The position numbers and the translations under genes were made by a program. A DNA stretch of 64,000 nt from Agriotes lineatus. Lineage: Eukaryota > Arthropoda > Insecta > Coleoptera > Elateridae. Position 1 is the stretch's first letter. Each line of letters starts with the position of its first letter. This document shows, piece after piece, positions 10,186-20,300 of the stretch. The stretch covers positions 81,735 through 145,734 of the forward strand of contig CALNHX010003607.1 of the NCBI GenBank assembly GCA_940337035.1, read 5' to 3'. The notes below the pieces were generated by a model that was not told the DNA's origin, searched no databases, and worked only from the letters and a program-made list of their open reading frames with translations.

Positions 10186-10953
10186 ATCGCCCGAAGAGGA
10201 CGCTGTGCACATCTTTATAGCGACAACGAAACGAATTTCGTCGGAGCAAGAAAGGTCTTGGACAAGGAGATCCGTCAAGCAATGGAAGGCCCAATTATTC
10301 AAGAAATTTTATCTACCATTGGTACCCAATGGCACTTCATCCCTCCAGTAGCCCCACACTTCGGAGGAATATGGGAAGCAGGAGTAAAATCAATGAAGCA
10401 TCATCTGAAGAGAACCATCCGCAACGCTACTCTAACATTTGAAGAATTAACAACTCTGCTTTGCCAAATCGAAGCCTGCTTAAACTCACGTCCTCTGTGC
10501 CCACAAGGCAACGGTATTGAAGACACCACTGCATTGACACCAGGCCATTTCCTGATAGGAAGAGAAATAATATCACCACCGGACCCAATCAGCACACCAA
10601 TATCAACAAATCTGTCAAATCGCTGGAGATTAATCCAAAAAATTAAGCAAGATTTTTGAAAATCATGGAGCTCAGACTACCTTCATGGATTACAGCAAAG
10701 AAACAAATGGAAGAAACCGGTGGAGAACATAAAAGTTGGTGACCTAGTGTTAATCAAAGAAGAAAATGTCAATCCTAGTAAATGGCCCTTAGCGAGAGTT
10801 ACTGACATTCATCCTGCAGCCGATGGATCCGTACGAGTGGTAACCATGCAGAAATTAGGAGGACATCAATTAAAACGATCCATAGGCAGTATCATTCCAT
10901 TACCAACTAACGAAGAATCGCAGAAACCAGAGTCTGAAGAAAAAATTTCGGCC
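10186..10953 (+). pseudogene. int: BEL/Pao integrase C-terminal part and DUF5641, with an internal TGA
   Basis: The integrase resumes with IARRGRCAHLYSDNETNFVGA, carrying the second catalytic Asp. The third acidic residue is in HFGGIWEAGVKSMKHHL. The catalytic triad is therefore complete across the insertion. The 3' part reads SNRWRLIQKIKQDF, then an in-frame TGA at 10657-10659, then KSWSSDYLHGLQQRNKW and the DUF5641 motif VGDLVLIKEENVNPSKWPLARV. The TGA sits where a Trp is expected. Upstream and downstream are in the same frame, so this is a point nonsense mutation. DUF5641 is normally the C-terminal chromatin- or DNA-interacting part of BEL pol. Confidence 0.85.
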
Positions 10954-12715
10954 AACAGCACCCACACACAATCATTCCCAGTACCAAAGAACTCTGTCTC
11001 GTCCAAATGGAAAATGCTTCTACTCATATTTACTCTACTTACTACGAATACATTGAGTAAGGCAAAATTCAACATACAAAAACCAGACAGCGGGTACTAT
11101 GTAGAGCATATTGGACACGGGAAGATTGAACGAGGAACATTCAGGATCGATATCCAGTTCGAGAGGGGGAAGATCGAAGAAGACTTCGAAACAGTTACCG
11201 ACATGGTGGACAAATTCAACGACCTCTGCAACTCTGCAAAAGAACTGTCCGAAGATACATTATGCAAGACATTGGTGCATCATCTTCTGGAACAAAAAAG
11301 GCATATGGAATGGATTAAAACTGGCATGGAAGATATCATAACAAGACGAGAGAAACGAGGAGTGCTTGGGACTGTACTCACGGTAATTTTCGGAGTAAAT
11401 GACGAAGTCTATCAAGATATTGATAGACTCGACAAAAATCAACAAGAGTTAATAAAAATGGACAGTCAACAGTCCAAATTCAGCACTTTCAAGATTTAAT
11501 GAAATCGAAGAACGAATCGATCAGAAGCTGGAACATTTTCAAGAGAAGCTGAACCAAGGAATCAGGGCAATCAACAACATGGACAAATGGTATAAGACAA
11601 CCGACTCCAACCGATTAAACATCCACATCATCAGTGTCTACCAAGTCGCCACCAATGTTATTAGTGAGCTGTGCATTTACCATACAAACATTTTGAACGT
11701 TCATTTCCAACAAGGTAATTTTTACGAGTTAATCACGCCTGCCCAAATCAAGCAAATCCTCGCAAATGCAACCAGTAAACTCTCGCCAAACTTAGAAACT
11801 TTACCGACCCCAATCCTAAAGGTCGACATCGGACATGATGACATCTACATCAACGTTCAAGGATACTTCATCATAGTAGAAAAAACTGAATATACCTTAA
11901 TCAAAGTGACACCAATTCCTCTCCAAATTAACAATGGGTCGTACTGGGTGATCGACGTATCAAAAGGAATCTTCGCTGTGGATTACAACCTACAAATGTA
12001 CTTCCAAGAGACAGATGAGGAATTTAAAGAAAATCTCCAAATTACTCCAAACACTTATATCTGCAGTCCAACAGCCATGAAAGGAATAGAAAACAACCCA
12101 AATTGCATCATTGATGATATATATCATCGAACAGAAATTAGTCAATGCAACCTACGAAGACATCACATCCAGTCCATTATTTGGAAACAACTATACATGG
12201 AAAACACCTGGATGTTCGTAGTCAACAAGCCAACCCGAATAGCTATCACTTGTAGTGGCAATAGGGAAGAAGTCACTGTCAACACTACAGGTGTAATTCA
12301 AATCTCGTCAGACTGCATCATCCAAACTGCAAAGAACGTTAACTCCCAGGCATAACAAGAAATTCAAGATTCTAGCAGGATATTCTAAGGCCGTCAGCAT
12401 CAATTTTACCAACACAATAACATCCAACTTCTTTTCAGAAATTGCAGAGGAGCCAGTACTAAAACAATCAGACCACATCGAGGATCTACAAACTTCGCAG
12501 TTGGAATTCCAGCAGCACCTAAAAGACATTACTTGGAAAACCTAAAAAATCTATCCAGGGGGATCACAGGCAGCCTATTGGGAGGGGCTATTCTAATAGG
12601 AGTCTTCTACTACATTCGGAAAAGGATCAACCAAAGGAAGCATCAATCCAAACAACACCAGTCAGCCGTAGAAGAATATCCTCTAAAAACTCTTAATGTG
12701 GAAGAAACAATATAG
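10954..12715 (+). pseudogene. env: Envelope-like gene of the BEL/Pao element, frame-broken
   Basis: Downstream of DUF5641 and in the same ORF there is a hydrophobic leader (MLLLIFTLLTTNTLSKA, from 11014). A ~100-residue ectodomain-like part and a dibasic furin-type site RREKR (11344-11358) follow. A glycine-rich hydrophobic segment comes directly after the cleavage site, as in fusion peptides. The frame breaks near 11490, continues to 12355 in another frame, and breaks again near 12350 and 12530. A C-terminal membrane anchor (GSLLGGAILIGVFYYI) with a basic tail lies at about 12560-12650. This layout matches env-like genes of some BEL and Gypsy elements. Homology is inferred from architecture, not from residue identity. 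The gene is dead. Confidence 0.65.
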
Positions 12716-12755
12716 TTTTTTCTTTTTCTTTTTCTTCAACCTAAAATTGGCAATA

Positions 12756-13286
12756 TGTTTAAACTTTAATAACAAAATTTACGAAACCAGTCAGAAGTTC
12801 TAAATGTAATTCTGATTTCATAAACAGTTTTAACCTCCAGTTTTACTTCATAATTTTGCAAGTTTATATTTAATTTAGATCTGTTTTACTCTTGAATTAA
12901 AACAGGCAAATTTCAGTTACGAAATATTAACAAACGAATATAGTTTCGCAAGCATTGAGTTAAACACCGCAGTAAACTGCAACTTGGCATTTCGCTCAGT
13001 ACGCGATCTAGAAACCCAAGTTCACCGCACCGTTCTGCAAACACATGCGGAGCTATAAAAAGCTTATTGTGCTGAATTGTCGTCTTCGTACCTTTAAACG
13101 CGTTCCATTAAACTACACTATTATGAACTTTGATATGTTACTTAGTTAAGCATTCGTGTTTTGTATAAATACAACTTTTATTTTCGTAATAAAACAATCT
13201 GCATCTAATGTCTGATTCATTCACTACGTCGCTACCCTAATACTAAGCCATAATATCATCGAGACGTGAGGCTGCGTCTTAGGGTA
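12756..13286 (+). repeat. 3' LTR of the BEL/Pao element, first segment
   Basis: This matches 1095-1650 of the 5' LTR with scattered substitutions and indels, and includes the TATA region near 13050. It is cut after 'agggta' by the minus-strand LTR element and continues at 19014. I do not see a clear polypurine tract before 12756; the preceding sequence is instead a pyrimidine run (12716-12738). Confidence 0.9.
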
Positions 13287-14523
13287 TATTATCATCAAAA
13301 GGGGTTACCGTTGGCTAAACTCTCAAAATCAAACCTAACATAGCTACTTGGATACAATTGCCTGCCGACCAGCTCAGTACGAAGACGGCGTGTGACAGTT
13401 CTATGAACGAAATATGCAAAACGGGCGCCAACGGTATTTTTAACAAAATAAGCAAGTGTATCCAGGCAGTAGAACGAGAATCCGTAAACTCAGTAGCACA
13501 AACAATCTGAAAGAAAGCACAACTCAGACATCGGTAGCAGTAACAAATAATAAATAAACACAATAAAATATCACAGTATAATTGGCATTTAAAATATCAC
13601 AATACAATCGACAAAGCATAACTCTTAATATGAATGCGTCACAATTTACCAATATCTGCATAACAACAAAAATAATGGTTGAGCGGACGTTACGGAAAAT
13701 CAGAACTTAAATTGCCGCAAGCCGAGAAGCGGCAGCGCACACTCGCGAACGGACATGTCATAAAATAATTATCTAAATACAGTCTAAAGTACAACCTGTT
13801 AGCGGCTTCCGTCGAGCACTTTCAGCATGCTTATCAAGAGTCCAGGCGTGCTGAAGATCTCCCTGAGAACACGCAGCAATCCAAGGTCGCACATCGAAGA
13901 TAGCGGCGGCGACAGCTGCCTCCTTGAAATTCAGAAAAACTGCACACTCGAACTGAATTGCCCAAAACTGCTTATGTAGACTGATATAACCAAGACGGAA
14001 TTGCCCAGACAGACTACTCGAATTTTCGCCCACGGCTGCTTGTTCGAATTCCGCCCAAGACGGCTTGTTCGAATTCCGCCCAAGACGGCTTGCTAAGAAA
14101 AACGAAATCCAGAATAAATGCATGCAACCCTTTGGTAAACGACCAACAAAATAAAACGGAACTTACCCCGGGTGAACTGGGCAAACGAGCATCGAAGGCT
14201 AGATGCGGCATGGCGTAGAATAAAATCTCACATGCTTCGCTTTGCAGCGAGGCCCCAAAGCTCCCATAACTAACAAAATGTAGCGGCAAGACAAAGCGGA
14301 TCACCAAAGCCAGCATAAAACATCTTCGCCGCGTTCCGTCAAACCAAAAGGGACGCGCTCAGCCAAAAGAATGCGGCCTCGAGAGCGCTCCGACCTCACG
14401 CTGTCGAGCAAGGCCAAAATCATGCCTGAACGATAACGATAACAGCCCCACAGAAATCGCAAATTAACGAAGGCGTAAAACTAGCAATGCAGAACTACAG
14501 GGAGTAACAAAATAACCGTAACA
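13287..14523 (-). repeat. 3' LTR (minus orientation) of the LARD-like element
   Basis: This 1237-bp repeat is identical to 17777-19013 except at 13880 and 14014. A 25-26-bp tandem duplication (ttgttcgaattccgcccaag core) lies at about 14038-14095. Short open frames within it show no known domain. Confidence 0.93.
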
Positions 14524-14535
14524 ACTCCCCCCTTA
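14524..14535 (-). other. Polypurine tract of the LARD-like element
   Basis: On the minus strand the sequence aaggggggagt abuts the 3' LTR start TGTTACGG. Position and composition fit plus-strand priming and fix the element's orientation. Confidence 0.75.
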
Positions 14536-17500
14536 CCAGAACAGAAAAATTTCGCAGAAATTTTTCTACGCTAAGATCAATAATACGCACATTCGCTCAG
14601 CCAAGGACGACAAAGTTGATCAAAAACCAGATGAAAAATCTCAACCATAATTACAATAGAAAACCCAAACCCACACCACAATACAGCAACTGCCCGTGAA
14701 GACGGTAGTGACTCCAGGAGAAGCCCGAGACCAGATCAACCCCACGACAGGGATCGAGACTGCTCGTCGCTGCTGGATCTAAACGCTGCGCCGGTGAACA
14801 GTCCCGTAGCAACCCATCGCAAAGAAGTTCCAGCCCCAAGAACTCCTCAAAATCACCCCATATCTTCACGAGTACCCCCCCTGACAACTTCCTAAGAAAA
14901 CAAACCCCGAGGCGAAAGCAAACCCCCACAGTCAAGGTACTGCGAAACCAAAAACCTACAAGAAACCCTTCCCACGAACAAACCACAAACCCACCCCCAA
15001 AGATATACGAAACCCAAAGGATCACAACACACAACACCTACAAACACATCACATCCCCAAGTGGAGATCTCACTAGAAGTCTATCAACAACCGAAACAGT
15101 GCACGCAGACAGCAGTCCCCACCAGATTCAACTCAACAACAAGGCGTAGTGCCTCACACAACAATAAGCTCTACAGCAAATCCAAAATCCGGAACGTGCC
15201 AAAAGTACCAAAACCAAATACCAAATCGAACTACTGCCAACAAACTACTTCAGCGTTGATAAGGGAGAAACTAGATGAAATAATTCCCTAAAGTGACCTA
15301 CCCTACAAATGCCCAACCAACCTACAATACCTCACACAAAATTCAACAACAGCTGGAATAACCAATCACAGCAGCAGATCATACCAAAGACTTCATTCGG
15401 CAACAAAGGCTCAAAAGGAAACTAAAGAACAATGACTCGGAAACAGATGCAGGTCCCACAAATCCGGAACGAGCCGTACTCTAAATGAGTAAACGAAACC
15501 GTTCTCCATCTCCAAGCACGCCCAAAAGCGAAACCACAACAAAGATTCGAGACTCACTTGTGGATCGAAATCCGCGTGAGCGATATGGATACCGTAACAA
15601 CAACAAAAAAAAACAACACAATACGCATAGCTGAAGGCAACCATACAACAACAGCTAAGCCACCAAAATCCCAAAAGGTATCCAACAAAACCCAACAAGC
15701 TAACTCAAACCTACACTAAAGCGAAAGATGAACTTCACTCGACACGAATGCAAGTCGAACCACACAATAAACCCAACTGCTAACTGCAAGCTACTCCAGT
15801 GTTATTATCGGAAGAACTAGATGAAATAGCTCCCTACAGTGACCTTCCCTGCAATGCCCTACCAACCTACCCTAGCGGTATAAGAGGAGAAAAACAAGAT
15901 GAAAGCGTTTCCTAATAGTGACCTACCCTACAAATTCCCAACCAACCACCCTACACTAGGAGCCCAAACGCGAAACGAAAGCAAAAAGCAAAAGACTAAA
16001 GAAAACGAAAAGGACAGAGGCTTCGCGAAAGAGTCGGGTCCCAACTAATCCGACATAAGTCGACCCTCCAAAAGGGCAACAGAGACCGTCCGCAATCGCC
16101 AAACATGTCCGAAAGCGACACCAAACGCGGGACGAACCTTACTGTGGAAAATAATCCGCATAAGCGTCATGGATGCCCAAAAACAAAAAAAACAAAAAAA
16201 CTCACAGCAGCACGATAGCTGAACTTCACTCAAAAATACCAAAATTGCTGACGGACACGACAACTGGCATCAAACGGCCAAATCCGCCTAAAGCGGAGAA
16301 CGTCACGACAGCATACCAAAGGGGCATCCAAACAATCCAGCAAGCTAAGCTCGCCCTACGCAAAAGAAAATGCAAACACAAGGGAAAACTAAAAGGAGAG
16401 GGAAAAAAAAGGAACCAACAGATAAGAGTGATAAGAAACGGCTTGAGAGGAAAATTTGCGAAACAAAACCCCTTAAGCATATCCACTTCAAACCACCATA
16501 CTCACAATCAATCCAAAAGGGGAAGAAAAAAAATGAAATGAAAAAGCCAGCAATTAATAAACGCACCAAACCAACTAAAAAGGTGGTTTGAGAGATCATA
16601 CAAATCCGCATAAGCGAATCTCCCAAACACACCAACACGAACCAGTATCCTAATCAACGAACCAGAAGATGACAGAGCCAACTAAGAAGAACTGCACCAA
16701 ATCCAAACTACGAAGATGGCCTGAGAGATCATAAAAATCCGCATAAGCGAATCCCTCAAACTCACCAACATCCACCCAAAATCCCAATCATCAATCGAAC
16801 AGGAAAGATAAGAAACAAACAAATAAGCCGCGCTAATCCAACTGAAGGACGGCCTAAGAATCTCGCAAAGCAAACTCCCCCCAAACACATTACCAACACA
16901 CTCCTAACAGGGTCAGCACCTCAACAGGAAAAGTCAAAAGGAAAACAACAACTTCCACAAAGGAAGGACGACAAAACAGGAAGAAAAACTCAAGCATACT
17001 AACTTCGCAGAACCTTAAGAACACGCAACCAATCGAAACCGAGACCATTCAGAAACTCCACTTACCAAAGCATACTCTTGCAACAAATCCCAACATACTA
17101 CCTAAATTCACAACGTAACCAATCAATCGCTCAAACGAAACAAAAAAAAATAAAAAAAACAACGAACAAGGGCTCCAAAGCAACTTGAGAAATGAACTTG
17201 GGCAACACAACAACACATTGCAAAATGTGCACACTACCTGGCTACCTCGGAAGCTGATCTCGCAGAAGATTCACCAAAACAAACGCACAGTACACCACAA
17301 TAAGTAGCAGCCATCAAAAATACCAATCAATCACAGAGGCGAAAAACCAAATCAAAAAGAGAGGTGAAAAACCTCCACAATCAACGATCCAAAGTGACAA
17401 AAACTTGGCTACTACAACCAGGAATAAAGCACAACGCTAGCACACTCGAGCGATACGGAATGAGCTCAACAAAAGTTACTTCTACAACAAAACGTTATTG

Positions 17501-17751
17501 ACATCAACTCCCGAAATTTAAATTTTGTATCGCACGTAATGATTTTCCAACGACACATGCATGATCAAATATAGATAGTTAAAAATTCTATACTACTTAG
17601 CCTAGCATGCACAAATAGCAAAACATATTAAAATTAGACACTGCATCATATAAAAATGCTGGCAAAAATATCATACATAATTTGTTACTGCACCAATTTA
17701 TCATATCAAAATTTCAAACAAGTGCCGAGGCACATTTACAAAAAAAACACG
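14536..17751 (-). other. Non-coding interior of the LARD-like element with internal repeats
   Basis: The interior is strongly A/C-rich on the plus strand and has no frame with recognisable protein motifs. It contains diverged internal repeats. A motif 'aactagatgaaat...ccctacaaatgcccaaccaac' recurs near 15265, 15820 and 15890. A ~580-bp unit around 15450-15600 is echoed at 16035-16180. The motif tccgcataagcga recurs at about 15571, 16155, 16605 and 16738. I infer repeated expansion of a non-coding, perhaps structural or packaging, sequence. Confidence 0.65.
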
Positions 17752-17769
17752 CCACCACATTGGGCGCCA
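17752..17769 (-). other. Primer-binding site of the LARD-like element
   Basis: The minus strand reads TGGCGCCCAATGTGGTGGC. It matches the tRNA-Lys-type Gypsy primer site TGGCGCCCAACGTGGGGC over the first ten bases and most of the rest. It lies seven bases from the LTR end. Confidence 0.75.
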
Positions 17770-17776
17770 TAAATCT

Positions 17777-19013
17777 TATTATCATCAAAAGGGGTTACCG
17801 TTGGCTAAACTCTCAAAATCAAACCTAACATAGCTACTTGGATACAATTGCCTGCCGACCAGCTCAGTACGAAGACGGCGTGTGACAGTTCTATGAACGA
17901 AATATGCAAAACGGGCGCCAACGGTATTTTTAACAAAATAAGCAAGTGTATCCAGGCAGTAGAACGAGAATCCGTAAACTCAGTAGCACAAACAATCTGA
18001 AAGAAAGCACAACTCAGACATCGGTAGCAGTAACAAATAATAAATAAACACAATAAAATATCACAGTATAATTGGCATTTAAAATATCACAATACAATCG
18101 ACAAAGCATAACTCTTAATATGAATGCGTCACAATTTACCAATATCTGCATAACAACAAAAATAATGGTTGAGCGGACGTTACGGAAAATCAGAACTTAA
18201 ATTGCCGCAAGCCGAGAAGCGGCAGCGCACACTCGCGAACGGACATGTCATAAAATAATTATCTAAATACAGTCTAAAGTACAACCTGTTAGCGGCTTCC
18301 GTCGAGCACTTTCAGCATGCTTATCAAGAGTCCAGGCGTGCTGAAGATCTCCCTGAGAACACGCAGCAAGCCAAGGTCGCACATCGAAGATAGCGGCGGC
18401 GACAGCTGCCTCCTTGAAATTCAGAAAAACTGCACACTCGAACTGAATTGCCCAAAACTGCTTATGTAGACTGATATAACCAAGACGGAATTGCCCAGAC
18501 AGATTACTCGAATTTTCGCCCACGGCTGCTTGTTCGAATTCCGCCCAAGACGGCTTGTTCGAATTCCGCCCAAGACGGCTTGCTAAGAAAAACGAAATCC
18601 AGAATAAATGCATGCAACCCTTTGGTAAACGACCAACAAAATAAAACGGAACTTACCCCGGGTGAACTGGGCAAACGAGCATCGAAGGCTAGATGCGGCA
18701 TGGCGTAGAATAAAATCTCACATGCTTCGCTTTGCAGCGAGGCCCCAAAGCTCCCATAACTAACAAAATGTAGCGGCAAGACAAAGCGGATCACCAAAGC
18801 CAGCATAAAACATCTTCGCCGCGTTCCGTCAAACCAAAAGGGACGCGCTCAGCCAAAAGAATGCGGCCTCGAGAGCGCTCCGACCTCACGCTGTCGAGCA
18901 AGGCCAAAATCATGCCTGAACGATAACGATAACAGCCCCACAGAAATCGCAAATTAACGAAGGCGTAAAACTAGCAATGCAGAACTACAGGGAGTAACAA
19001 AATAACCGTAACA
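17777..19013 (-). repeat. 5' LTR (minus orientation) of the LARD-like element
   Basis: This is the direct repeat of 13287-14523, of the same length, with G at 18370 and T at 18504 as the visible differences. It ends at the 'ggta' duplication. Confidence 0.93.
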
Positions 19014-19152
19014 GGTAGTTTACTGTCGTCTCTTTTAAGTACCATTTCTTACATTGGTTTAAAACGTAAACGCAGTCTCGTTTACGTGCCTAAGGGATAG
19101 AACCAGCGCAAAACAACGGAATCCTGATCCAGCCTCCAGGCAATTCTGTTCA
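19014..19152 (+). repeat. 3' LTR of the BEL/Pao element, second segment
   Basis: This continues the BEL LTR interrupted at 13286 and matches 1657-1794 (tagtttactgtcgtctctt through caattctgttca). The first four bases are the second copy of the 'ggta' duplication. It ends at the 'actt' duplication next to the LINE. Confidence 0.9.
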
Positions 19153-20127
19153 ACTTTCGAAGCCAAACAATCTTGCTCTACCGCTTTCCTTGACATCACT
19201 CAGGCTTTCGATAAGGTGTGGTTCACTAGTCTTCTGTACAAGCTACGTATCCTCTTTCCATTAAACTATTTCCTAATTATAAAATCCTACCTTCATGAGA
19301 AATACTTCCTGGTAAAAGTTGAATCTGCATATACTGAACTTTTTCCAATAAAAGCAGGAGTGCCTCAAGGCAGTGTACTCGGCCCGCTATTGTACTTGAT
19401 ATACACTGCAGACCTGCCAACTACACCAGGGGTCTTAACAGCAACCTTTGCGGACGACACCGCAATCCTAGCCTCAGATAGCGATCCCATCGCTGCCTCA
19501 CAGAAACTGCAGACAAACTCACCTCTATTGAAAAATGGCTAAAGAAATAGAGAATGAAAGCAAACGAATCTAAATCAATCCACATAACCTTCACCACGCG
19601 TAGGGAAGATTGCCCCCAGTGCATTTAAACAACAATCAATTACCACAACGAGAAGAAGTAAAGTACCTTGGCATACACCTCGACAGAAGACTTACTTGGA
19701 GTAAGCACATTTTTACCAAGCGAAAGCAATCAGGCATGACTCTCTCCAAGATGTACAGGATGCTGAGACGGAAATCTAAACTTAGTCTGGATAACAAACT
19801 ACTGGTATATAAAGTAATATTAAAGTCTGGTCTTATGGGATCCAGCTGTGGGGCACAGCTTCCAATTCAAATATCGAAATATTGGAGCGATTCCAGTCTA
19901 AAGTGCTGCGTATGATAACGGATGCGCAATGGTTCGTACCCAACACTGTTATCAGAAGAGATCTCCCAATTCCAACAGTGAAGGAAGAAATACTCCGATA
20001 TAGCTTACAATATAGAGATCGGCTCAGGGTCCATCCCAATGAATTAGCAGTGAACCTAACGAATCAGCCCAACAACAATAGGCGGTTAAAAGGACATGGG
20101 CCAAACGATTTAACAACCAGATTTTGA
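19153..20127 (+). pseudogene. Jockey-clade LINE ORF2, 3' part (RT core and C terminus), broken
   Basis: This continues the LINE interrupted at 1095. The RT catalytic block A reads TAFLDITQAFDKVW. It is followed by KAGVPQGSVLGPLLYLIYTADLP and the active-site FADDTAIL. The thumb region has EEVKYLGIHLDRRLTWSKHI, a Jockey hallmark. Frame changes occur at about 19540-19600 and 19860-19890. The last frame ends at a TGA at 20125-20127 after LKGHGPNDLTTRF, a typical Jockey C terminus. The upstream half at 1-1094 ends in the motif directly preceding block A, so both halves come from one copy. Confidence 0.87.
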
Positions 20128-20300
20128 ATGTAATTTAGATTGTGTAGTTTAAGTTAGTTTATAAGTCTTAGATTGTAAGTTTTTAATTCCTAAGTCACAA
20201 AAAGCTTACACGCTTAATTGTTACTGGAGCTTGCTAATGAGCTTTTACTTAATGTACTTGTACAAATTGTAAGTAAAAATGAGACGTTAAATTAAAAAAA
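20128..20300 (+). other. LINE 3' UTR and A-rich end
   Basis: A ~170-bp AT-rich tail follows the ORF2 stop and closes with attaaaaaaa at 20291-20300, a plausible 3' terminus of the Jockey element. The exact end is uncertain because no 5' end is in the window to define a target duplication. Confidence 0.55.

Larger units (their letters stand above)
13287..19013 (-). mobile_element. Coding-free LTR retrotransposon (LARD-like), minus orientation
   Basis: This 5727-bp element has two 1237-bp LTRs (13287-14523 and 17777-19013) flanked by 'ggta' (13283-13286 and 19014-19017). In minus orientation the LTR starts TGTTACGG and ends ATAATA. A tRNA-Lys-type primer site follows the 5' LTR at 17752-17769, and a G-rich purine tract precedes the 3' LTR at 14524-14535. 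The 3253-bp interior contains no recognisable gag, protease, RT or integrase on either strand. The LTRs differ at two visible positions (13880/18370 and 14014/18504), so it moved recently and must have been mobilised in trans. It fits the large retrotransposon derivative class. Confidence 0.88.
1095..19152 (+). mobile_element. BEL/Pao LTR retrotransposon, defective, with two nested insertions
   Basis: The unit runs from TGG at 1095 to TTCA at 19152 and is flanked by 'actt'. It has LTRs at 1095-1794 and 12756-13286 plus 19018-19152. The internal order is gag (DUF1759-type), CCHC region, aspartic protease (DUF1758-type), integrase, DUF5641 and an env-like gene. That order and these domains define BEL/Pao. 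RT and RNase H are missing between 4090 and 4737. Integrase is split by a Gypsy-type element at 5525-10185, and the 3' LTR is split by a coding-free LTR element at 13287-19013. Without those inserts the element would be about 7.7 kb. Several frameshifts and stops make it inactive. Confidence 0.9.

Noticed and set aside
13315..14316. Minus-strand frames of 82-116 codons repeated at 17805-18806
   Set aside because: They are duplicated because they lie in the two LTRs, and show no known protein motif.
14651..17234. Minus-strand frames rich in Phe, Leu, Cys and Val in the coding-free element
   Set aside because: The composition follows the T/G-rich strand, and no gag-pol motif or conserved domain is seen.
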